Notes under the pieces: generated by a model
Databases searched by the model: none
What the model was told of the DNA's origin: nothing
The model's input: the letters and a program-made list of their open reading frames with translations, nothing else
DNA from: Muribaculaceae bacterium
GTDB lineage: Bacteria; Bacteroidota; Bacteroidia; Bacteroidales; Muribaculaceae
Assembly (NCBI GenBank): GCA_029060725.1
Contig: JAIDTL010000031.1
Span: forward strand, 1 to 33,375
Direction: 5' to 3'
Length of the DNA stretch: 33,375 nt
Part shown: piece after piece, positions 23,954-30,223 of the stretch
Numbering within the stretch: the stretch's first letter is position 1
How the letters are laid out: the number at the start of each line of letters is the position of its first letter
Program-made: the position numbers and the translations under genes

Positions 23954-25288
23954 ATGATACTAATCGTAGATGATGATAATTCCATTAGAGTGTCGCTCAA
24001 GCTCCTGCTAAAGCGAAATGGCTACGAAGTTGAGACTGCCACCATTCCTGCTGAAGCGATCGCTTTTGTCAGAGGCTCACGTCCCGACCTCGTAGTGATG
24101 GATATGAATTATACACACACCACTTCAGGCGAGGAGGGCCTGACACTTCTGAAACAAATAAAGGTGTTTCATCCCGACGTTCCGGTTATCCTCATTACAG
24201 CTTGGGGCAATATTCCTCTCGCCGTAGAGGGAATCCGTGCCGGAGCTTTCGACTTTATAACTAAGCCCTGGGACAATCATACCCTTCTTGGCCGCATAGC
24301 AACAGCCATTTCTCTATCTTCTAAAGATAAAGACACAACTGAAGTATCCTCTTCTTTCGATCGCTCTGCCATCATCGGACGCGACCCGAAACTGCTCTCG
24401 GTGCTCGACACCATAGAACGGGTAGCAGCCACCAATGCCCCGGTGCTTATCCTCGGAGAAAACGGCACAGGCAAGGAACTTATAGCTGAAGCAATCCACA
24501 AGAATTCCCTTCGCCGCCACGGCCCCTTAGTAAAAGTGAATTTAGGTGGCATCTCCCAATCGCTATTTGAAAGCGAGATGTTCGGCTACAAAAAGGGCGC
24601 TTTCACCGGAGCGGTCACTGACCGGGAAGGAAGGTTTGCCGCTGCTGAAAAAGGGACTATCTTCCTTGATGAAATCGGTGATCTCGACATAAACTCTCAG
24701 GTAAAACTTCTTAGGGTGCTTCAAGAGCATACCTACGAGCCATTGGGCGATACACGGACACGAAGAGCCGACGTAAGAGTCGTATGCGCTACAAATGCCG
24801 ACCTCAATGACATGCTCCGCAAAGGGACTTTCCGCGAAGACCTTTTCTATCGAATCAACCTCATTACTGTCACTCTCCATCCTCTTCGCGAACGTCCTGA
24901 CGACATTCCACTTTTAGTAGACCATCTTCTCCGGAAAGTATCAGCCGCAGCCGGCAGAGAGATACCGGAAGTCACTCAGGAGGCGATGGAACTGCTGAAG
25001 CACCAACCATGGCCCGGGAATATCAGGCAGCTTGCCAATATTGTGGAGCGCACTCTTCTCGTGACTCCAAGCTCCACCCTCGACGCCCGCGACTTCCGGG
25101 CACAAGGTCTTACCGACGAAAAAATTCATATCGATAATTCAGGAAGGCTCAAATCAAGAGAGAAAACAGAGATTGAAAATGCCCTGACCGAAGCCGGAGG
25201 CAACCTGACCCGCGCAGCCGCCCTCCTCGGCATCACCCGCCAGACCCTCTACCGGCGCATGGCAAAATACAACATCAAATTGAATTGA
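23954..25288 (+). CDS. Sigma54-dependent response regulator (NtrC family)
   Basis: 444 residues in three domains. Receiver (1-120): acidic D6-D8, phosphoacceptor D50 in VVMDMNYTHTTSGEEG, T82, K104 in TKP. AAA+ activator domain (about 138-370): Walker A GENGTGKE (168-175), the sigma54-contacting GAFTGA loop (215-220) in GYKKGAFTGA, Walker B IFLDE (236-240), arginine-finger region REDLFYRIN, and WPGNIRQL (353-360). C-terminal Fis-type helix-turn-helix (about 405-440; NLTRAAALLGITRQTLYRRM). All residues needed for phosphorylation and for driving sigma54 polymerase are present. The loop after D50 is longer than in NtrC, a trait I associate with a Bacteroidetes subgroup. The likely target is the promoter at 14671-14686. 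Confidence 0.96.
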   Translation: MILIVDDDNSIRVSLKLLLKRNGYEVETATIPAEAIAFVRGSRPDLVVMDMNYTHTTSGEEGLTLLKQIKVFHPDVPVILITAWGNIPLAVEGIRAGAFDFITKPWDNHTLLGRIATAISLSSKDKDTTEVSSSFDRSAIIGRDPKLLSVLDTIERVAATNAPVLILGENGTGKELIAEAIHKNSLRRHGPLVKVNLGGISQSLFESEMFGYKKGAFTGAVTDREGRFAAAEKGTIFLDEIGDLDINSQVKLLRVLQEHTYEPLGDTRTRRADVRVVCATNADLNDMLRKGTFREDLFYRINLITVTLHPLRERPDDIPLLVDHLLRKVSAAAGREIPEVTQEAMELLKHQPWPGNIRQLANIVERTLLVTPSSTLDARDFRAQGLTDEKIHIDNSGRLKSREKTEIENALTEAGGNLTRAAALLGITRQTLYRRMAKYNIKLN

Positions 25289-25342
25289 GAATTTAGAATT
25301 ATTTTCAAATTCTTCATTCTCAATTCTCAATTCCCAATTATT
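25283..25342. repeat. Two opposed heptad arrays in the regulator-kinase junction
   Basis: Left array: AATTGAG/AATTTAG/AATTATT (25283-25303), containing the TGA stop of the regulator gene (25286-25288). Right array: CATTCTC, AATTCTC, AATTCCC, AATTATT (25315-25342), ending 4 bp before the kinase ATG at 25347. They are roughly inverted copies and could form a hairpin. Confidence 0.82.
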
Positions 25343-25346
25343 ATAG

Positions 25347-26624
25347 ATGCGAATTAGCTGGATATTCACTCTCATAGTCCTCCTCATTGTAGGAGCGGTG
25401 GTGGCGCTGATGCTCCTTGAAGCAGGCAGTGTCACCTATACTGTTGTATGGGGAGTTGCCCTTCTCGGAGTGTTGCTACTCATTCTCTTCTACCGCAATG
25501 TAATGAAGCCGCTGCGCACCATTGCCAACGGCATCGACCTACTCCGTGCCCAAGATTTCACCAGTCGGCTCTCACATGTAGGACAACGCGAGGCAGACCG
25601 CATTGTAGATATGTTTAATGGAATGATGAATTCCCTAAAGCAAGAACGACTTAAACTTAGAGAGCAAAACCACTTCCTCGATCTTCTGATCGATGTCTCT
25701 CCTATGGGAATAATAATGCTTGATTCAAAGGGTGATATTTCTGAATGCAACAAAGCTGCCGCCAAATATGTCGGGTTGGATTCAACAAAAGATCTGCTCC
25801 TAACGACGGTTAAGGAACTTGACACCCCACTTGGCAAAGTTCTCAACTCACTGCAAGACCGTGAAGTGAAAGTGGTCAGGCTCAACGACTCTATGGTGTA
25901 TCGTTGCTCACGGCTTTCCTTCATGGAAAGCGGCATTAGCCACCCATTCTATCTGATTGAGAAACTCACGGATGAAGTCATGAAGGCAGAACGCAAATCA
26001 TACGAGAAAGTGATACGCATGATGGCTCATGAGGTAAATAATTCTCTGGCAGGCATCATTTCAGTGATGGAGACTGCCGAAGAGGAAGTCAGCGATCCTG
26101 ACCTCTCGGAGGCTATTTCTGCGTGTGAAAACCGGTGTCGCGACATGGGAGCTTTTATTACTAAGTTCGCTTCCGCTGTAAAGATCCCGGAACCGATAAA
26201 GAGAAATGTAGACCTGTCAGAACTGCTACGGAGTCGTTCCTCTATCTTTGAGAGCATTTGTTCCGAAACCGGCTCAAAACTGACAATGACTATTCCGGAT
26301 GAGGAAACGCCGGTATTCATTGACCCTGTGCTTATAGAGCAAGTCATCACAAACATCGTCAAGAATGCGGCTGAAAGTGCAGGTCAAGGAGGGATGGTCG
26401 ATGTAAGCATAGAGAATCCCGGGAGCCGACTTGTGGTGACCGACAATGGACCCGGCATAAGCCCGGAGGCATCCGAAATGCTTTTCACCCCATTCTTCAC
26501 CACAAAGGAATCGGGGCATGGTCTTGGACTCCTCTTGGTCAGCGAAGTCCTTAACTCCCACGGTTGCCGCTTCTCCCTTGAGACTTACCCGGACTCCCTC
26601 ACCCGCTTCACCATCAAATTCTAA
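25347..26624 (+). CDS. Sensor histidine kinase (NtrY-like), partner of the sigma54 regulator
   Basis: 425 residues. Two transmembrane helices (about 4-24 and 30-49) with only a few residues between them, so there is almost no periplasmic sensor; it probably senses within the membrane or cytosol. A HAMP-like segment (about 50-105) is followed by a PAS domain (about 108-205; IDVSPMGIIMLDSKGDISECNKAA), phosphoacceptor H228 in MMAHEVNNSLAGI, and a HATPase domain with N-box NIVKNAAES (336-344), G1 DNGPG (366-370), FFTTK, and G2 GHGLGL (390-395). All catalytic elements are intact. It is the last gene of the export operon; the cognate regulator is directly upstream. Confidence 0.95.
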   Translation: MRISWIFTLIVLLIVGAVVALMLLEAGSVTYTVVWGVALLGVLLLILFYRNVMKPLRTIANGIDLLRAQDFTSRLSHVGQREADRIVDMFNGMMNSLKQERLKLREQNHFLDLLIDVSPMGIIMLDSKGDISECNKAAAKYVGLDSTKDLLLTTVKELDTPLGKVLNSLQDREVKVVRLNDSMVYRCSRLSFMESGISHPFYLIEKLTDEVMKAERKSYEKVIRMMAHEVNNSLAGIISVMETAEEEVSDPDLSEAISACENRCRDMGAFITKFASAVKIPEPIKRNVDLSELLRSRSSIFESICSETGSKLTMTIPDEETPVFIDPVLIEQVITNIVKNAAESAGQGGMVDVSIENPGSRLVVTDNGPGISPEASEMLFTPFFTTKESGHGLGLLLVSEVLNSHGCRFSLETYPDSLTRFTIKF

Positions 26625-26653
26625 ACTCCCCTATCGCAAAGCTAATGTAGTTA

Positions 26654-26668
26654 GCACGCTCCGCGTGC
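26654..26668. other. Small hairpin after the kinase gene
   Basis: GCACGC (26654-26659), TCC, GCGTGC (26663-26668). On the minus strand the loop is GGA closed by C-G, like the outer hairpins of the three-hairpin elements. It lies between convergent genes and may end transcription, but has no T run. Confidence 0.5.
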
Positions 26669-26679
26669 GTCCCCAATAG

Positions 26680-26714
26680 TTCATCGTTAATCGTTAATAG
26701 TTCATCGTTCATCA
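26680..26714. repeat. TTCATCG/TTAATCG heptad array over a gene end
   Basis: Five 7-bp units. The last codons and the stop (26702-26704) of the minus-strand small membrane protein gene are inside the array. A related array in the opposite direction lies at 28234-28268. Confidence 0.78.
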
Positions 26715-26938
26715 TTATCATCAAGCAGTCTTCTGATCACTTCATAATTAGCCAAATAGAGCCTCTTCAAAGCCCGGGGGAATCTCGGGCCAAGTATCAT
26801 AGCCCCCACGGTCATCCCAATCAGTATCTTTATTTCCACCCCATGATTAGGCCCGATGAATGCAGCCAACAGCCCCACCATACTCATGAATGCCACACAC
26901 ACCACCAGCCCCATCAATGCCTTAAAATATCCCATCAT
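26702..26938 (-). CDS. Small two-helix membrane protein
   Basis: 78 residues from the ATG at 26938. Two hydrophobic helices (about 6-27, ALMGLVVCVAFMSMVGLLAAF, and 35-49, ILIGMTVGAMILG) are followed by a basic then acidic cytosolic tail (RFPRALKRLYLANYEVIRRLLDDNDER). An upstream TTG at 26959 is in frame, but the ATG has a GGAGG Shine-Dalgarno 7 nt before it (minus strand), rare in this window and decisive for the start. The terminal DDNDER is encoded by heptad repeat units, so it is probably not a conserved tail. I do not recognise the family. It is convergent with the kinase gene and divergent from the NERD gene. Confidence 0.6.
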   Translation of the reverse strand: MMGYFKALMGLVVCVAFMSMVGLLAAFIGPNHGVEIKILIGMTVGAMILGPRFPRALKRLYLANYEVIRRLLDDNDER

Positions 26939-26986
26939 ATCATTTCCTCCAATTATCAATTACAAAATCATGATTAATCAAGCCAA

Positions 26987-27082
26987 ATCAGGTCGGAGAC
27001 CTGATGATCATGCCCAAACCTCAGGCTTCAGCCTGGGGCAACTCATACAATAGCACTGTAGCCTCGGAGAGGCGCTTTATGG
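26987..27082 (+). repeat. Three-hairpin dispersed element, copy C
   Basis: 96 nt: ATCAGGTC-GGA-GACCTGAT (26987-27005), CCTCAGGC-TTCA-GCCTGGGG (27019-27038, with one T-G pair), GCCTC-GGA-GAGGC (27061-27073), tail GCTTTATGG. It sits between divergent genes, in a place where a terminator is not needed. Confidence 0.88.
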
Positions 27083-27173
27083 GCAAAGACTGATTGCCGA
27101 TTTGCAAATTTAATACAAATTTTGAATATTGCCAACACAATTTTCGTTATTACTCAAAAAGCAATGTTAATTT

Positions 27174-28079
27174 ATGTTGGATTGGAAGCTGATAGCCGGA
27201 TTCGTATGCGGCCTCATGCTGGCGGGATTGCTGGTGTGGGCAGTATCATGGTGGCGTCGCGGCAAGGCTATACGCAGCGGTAAGCGCGGCGAGCGAATAG
27301 TTGCAAAAGAATTGGCTAAGCTCAAGAAAAATGATTACATCATCTTAAACGACCTACTGCTCCCGACATCCAACGGGCGCACGTCGCAGATCGACCATGT
27401 AGTAATTTCCACACGAGGCATTTTCGTAATCGAGACAAAGAATCATGCCGGCAGGATATCGGGCAACGAACATGCGCAATATTGGCAACAGCATCTGTCG
27501 TCGCAATCAAGGAGTCTATATAATCCTCTTCTGCAAAACAGAAGCCATCTGCGCGCTATCAGAAGGCTTCTTCCAAAACTTGATGCGGAGCTTTTCTCCT
27601 CTATGGTGGTCTTCACAGAGGCCTGGCGCCTTGACATTAAGGCGGAAGATATAATTAAGGAGCGCCGATTCCTCCCCGACAAGCATATAAAGAGAACTTT
27701 GATTCCGGAAGAGAGGCGCAAGAAACGTTGGTGGTGTCCGTGGAAGGCAGTGGTGCTCGACGAGCATAAAATGGCAATGCGCATCGACAGTCTACTGAAT
27801 GAAATAAAACGGCGCCGCCGAATCATTGACAGGGATTCTCTGCATGCCATAGCCGAAAAAATCGTGGCTTCAAACGTGACCGATAGCTCCGTAAGACGTG
27901 AACACACGGAATACGCAAAGCGAACTTCAAAAGACGTATCAGCAGATATCAGCAAAGGGAAATGCCCGCGTTGCGGAGGGCAGCTGATAGTAAGGAAAAG
28001 TGACAAAGGTGAATTCGTAGGATGCGCCAACTATCCGAAATGCCGCTTCACCTGCTCCATCGACCGCCTGCATCATTGA
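27174..28079 (+). CDS. Membrane-anchored NERD nuclease-like protein with zinc ribbon
   Basis: 301 residues. One N-terminal helix (about 6-27) anchors a cytosolic NERD domain (about 33-150). The nuclease-like residues are present: E40 in KRGERIVAKEL, D74 in QIDHVV, and E87-x-K89 in FVIETKNH. A basic linker (KRRRRIIDRD) leads to a C-terminal four-cysteine zinc ribbon of the topoisomerase I type: C264, C267, C284, C290 (CPRCGG, then GCANYPKC). NERD domains are related to restriction-type nucleases and are found with DNA-processing domains; biochemical function is not established for this architecture. It stands alone between three-hairpin element C and a gene-poor gap, with no clear promoter. 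Confidence 0.9.
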   Translation: MLDWKLIAGFVCGLMLAGLLVWAVSWWRRGKAIRSGKRGERIVAKELAKLKKNDYIILNDLLLPTSNGRTSQIDHVVISTRGIFVIETKNHAGRISGNEHAQYWQQHLSSQSRSLYNPLLQNRSHLRAIRRLLPKLDAELFSSMVVFTEAWRLDIKAEDIIKERRFLPDKHIKRTLIPEERRKKRWWCPWKAVVLDEHKMAMRIDSLLNEIKRRRRIIDRDSLHAIAEKIVASNVTDSSVRREHTEYAKRTSKDVSADISKGKCPRCGGQLIVRKSDKGEFVGCANYPKCRFTCSIDRLHH

Positions 28080-28423
28080 AACATGAAGCGATCTGCTATA
28101 TGGTCGTAGAATATTTTTATCGCACAAAGGTATAATTTCCTATGCCTTCACGAAAGGGGGACTAACTAATTATATTATTCAAGTTTCGCAAGTACTAAAT
28201 AACTCACGCAAAGGCGCAAAGGGCTCGTTGAGAAACTATTAACTATAAACGATTAACGATCAATTATAGCTTCGCGACTTGGTTTTGGCAAGCACGCAAT
28301 GATTGCGGGCTGCTACGCATCGCCCGGAGTGCGCAGAGAACAAGCGCAGTTCCTGCGCTAAGGGATTGCACTTCAACATACAAGAACAAGCGAAACTTAA
28401 ATTATATTATTTGATATTCTAAA
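28080..28423. other. Gene-free stretch with a heptad array and a hairpin
   Basis: No credible gene or tRNA. Contents: a five-unit heptad array at 28234-28268 (AACTATT, AACGATT types, the inverted relative of 26680-26714); and a perfect hairpin AGCGCAG-TTC-CTGCGCT at 28343-28359, in a more GC-rich patch (about 28265-28385) that differs from the AT-rich flanks. That patch may be the remnant of a structured repeat. Confidence 0.5.
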
Positions 28424-29839
28424 TTAAGAGAAAAGATCATCAGCAGTAATTACGCAAGAGACGTCATTGGCATAAGCGTTATCGGTAAGACCATTCGCCG
28501 ATATCATGGTCAGGAATATGGCATTGTGTGTTTTGGATTCGTCATATAAACGTTGTATTTTGTTGTTCAATATATCGGAATACTTTTTATCTATGGTAAA
28601 CTTTCCCTTGGTATATTTCATTTCACATAGATTTAATACATTATCAGCTCTGTCTATTAAAAGGTCGATTTCTACTCCAGGAAGATCTGCATAGGGAGCG
28701 GCACGCCAAGCATATTCATTGCTTATGATTCCACTGATTCCCAAGGCCTGTTTGATCTGGCGGATGTGATGCAGACATACGCGTTCAAACGCAAGTCCAC
28801 TCCAATTATGATAAGCCGGCGTTCTTTGGCTCTTTGACCAAAAATTTTCATCTGTAATATTTTTATCACTTATGAAACGGAGATAGAATAAAGTAAAATT
28901 ATCGATCAGCTGATATACAGTATTCTTCTTTTTTGAACCGAGGGAGTTATACTTGCGGATAAATCCACAGGCATTCAACTCTTCAAGACAGTCACTTAGC
29001 TTACCATTATCTGTTAGCTTGGCTGTCTTTATTATCTCCTCCCTCGCCATTCCGACCTTTTTCTTTCCCAATGCGATAATTATATTCATATAAGGCACGG
29101 GGTTTTTAAAAATAGATCGATATAGTTCTTCAAATTCATTTTCAAGGATGGCACCGCGTTTGAAAAATAGGTTGTCGATATTCTGAGACATACTCAGTCC
29201 AGATTCTAAAAGCGACCAATAATATGGGACTCCTCCAAATACCATATAGGTCTCCATTATCATATCTCTATTGTATCTAAGTTTTTGTTCCATAGAAAAC
29301 CTTTCGCATTCTTTAAGCGTAAAAGGCAACAGACAGATTTTATCGGATAATCTATTGTGGAGTCCGCCTCTATTCTTAAATACCTTTTTCACCATCCAGG
29401 ATGTCGCCGATCCGCAAATAACTAATAGAATATCTTTTCGTGCCGAAGCCCATCCATTCCAAAATTGCTCAAAAGCAGATAAGAAACTTGATCTTGGAGC
29501 ATCCATCCAAGGAAGTTCATCCAAAAATACAACCTTCTTACCCTCTGGATATTTCTCAATTAGGTCTGCAAGCAATGAAAAGGCATCAATCCAATTCTGA
29601 GGTTGAGCGGATGGCTCTAAGCCTTGTCGTTTTAAAGCATTGTAGAAACTATGCAATTGGGTGCGTGTAGATACATTAGGCATACCCGAATAGGAAAAGG
29701 CTATTTCATTAGGGAAAGCTTCTCTGACAAGACTTGTCTTCCCTATCCGTCTTCTTCCGTAAATGGCTATAAATTTTGAGTCTGTACTGCGGTAAGCTGT
29801 ACGCAGCTTATTAATTTCCGATTCTCTTCCAATGAACAT
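28424..29839 (-). CDS. AAA ATPase with PD-(D/E)XK-like C-terminal domain
   Basis: 471 residues. Walker A GRRRIGKTS (28-36) in IAIYGRRRIGKTSLV, Walker B VVFLDELPWMD (103-113), sensor-like VICGSATSWM, a central winged-helix-like region (KKKVGMAREEIIKTAKLTDNGKLSDCLEELNACGFI), and a C-terminal nuclease-like signature with D392 (VEIDLLID) and E406-M-K408 (CEMKYTKG). It belongs to the orphan ATPase group with DUF234-like C-termini, common in Bacteroidales; function unknown. The ATG at 29839 is chosen: an in-frame TTG at 29860 lies inside the -7 promoter box, so it cannot be on the mRNA. It is not closely similar to the other AAA ATPase (10205-11551). Confidence 0.87.
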   Translation of the reverse strand: MFIGRESEINKLRTAYRSTDSKFIAIYGRRRIGKTSLVREAFPNEIAFSYSGMPNVSTRTQLHSFYNALKRQGLEPSAQPQNWIDAFSLLADLIEKYPEGKKVVFLDELPWMDAPRSSFLSAFEQFWNGWASARKDILLVICGSATSWMVKKVFKNRGGLHNRLSDKICLLPFTLKECERFSMEQKLRYNRDMIMETYMVFGGVPYYWSLLESGLSMSQNIDNLFFKRGAILENEFEELYRSIFKNPVPYMNIIIALGKKKVGMAREEIIKTAKLTDNGKLSDCLEELNACGFIRKYNSLGSKKKNTVYQLIDNFTLFYLRFISDKNITDENFWSKSQRTPAYHNWSGLAFERVCLHHIRQIKQALGISGIISNEYAWRAAPYADLPGVEIDLLIDRADNVLNLCEMKYTKGKFTIDKKYSDILNNKIQRLYDESKTHNAIFLTMISANGLTDNAYANDVSCVITADDLFS

Positions 29840-29857
29840 ATTGAATATATTAGATTG

Positions 29858-29888
29858 CAAAATTATATAATATTTTTGACAATAACAA
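29858..29888 (-). promoter_or_regulatory. Promoter of the minus-strand AAA ATPase
   Basis: On the minus strand: CTTG-like -33 with its TTG at 29888-29886, a 20-bp spacer, and TAATTTTG (29865-29858). The start codon at 29839 is 18 nt beyond the box, so the leader is very short. The box overlaps and rules out the longer TTG start at 29860. Confidence 0.65.
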
Positions 29889-29920
29889 GCGGAATCTTAA
29901 AAAATAACACACATTCCGCT
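29888..29920. promoter_or_regulatory. Inverted repeat next to the ATPase promoter
   Basis: AGCGGAAT (29888-29895) and ATTCCGCT (29913-29920), perfect 8-bp arms with a 17-bp centre, touching the -33 box. Possible operator. The rest of the 29921-30223 spacer holds a CTCACACAGAG-type repeat (30046-30070), two heptads (29997-30010) and the next gene's promoter. Confidence 0.4.
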
Positions 29921-30045
29921 GGTTTCTGTCAAAATATTAAAAGTGTAGCCTGTCATAATTATAAAGGTCCCATACCAAGAAACGTGAGCCCTTTTTAATT
30001 CTCAATTATCTAACAACCTTCTACACCCATAACTCTTCAGCGAAA

Positions 30046-30070
30046 TTCTCTGTGTGCCCTCTGTGAGAAC
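30046..30070. repeat. CTCACACAGAG family repeat, inverted single copy
   Basis: A 25-bp copy in reverse orientation of the 14345-14369 word, with 2-bp loss and few changes. It is located 16 kb from the other copies, so the family is dispersed. Confidence 0.65.
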
Positions 30071-30155
30071 ACTGAAAATTTGGCGCTGAATAGTTACCTT
30101 TAATATCCATTGCGTTAAATAAAGTTAAATAGCTGTAGGAGTAATCTAATTTTAT

Positions 30156-30163
30156 TAAATTTG
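30156..30163 (+). promoter_or_regulatory. Candidate -7 box for the propeller-protein gene
   Basis: TAAATTTG fits TAnnTTTG and lies 60 nt before the ATG at 30224. The -33 region 20 bp upstream (around 30132-30135, GCTG) is a poor match, so this is a weaker call. Confidence 0.4.
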
Positions 30164-30223
30164 CATAATCTTTACAAAAAAAATTAAACATTTTTATTAA
30201 TAATCAAAACTATTGTTTTTTTT

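Noticed and set aside
28080..28423. tRNA or known structured RNA in the gap
   Set aside because: No cloverleaf, anticodon arm or TPsiC-type motif was found on either strand.
29840..29860. TTG start for the minus-strand AAA ATPase
   Set aside because: The TTG is part of the -7 promoter box, so it should not be transcribed.
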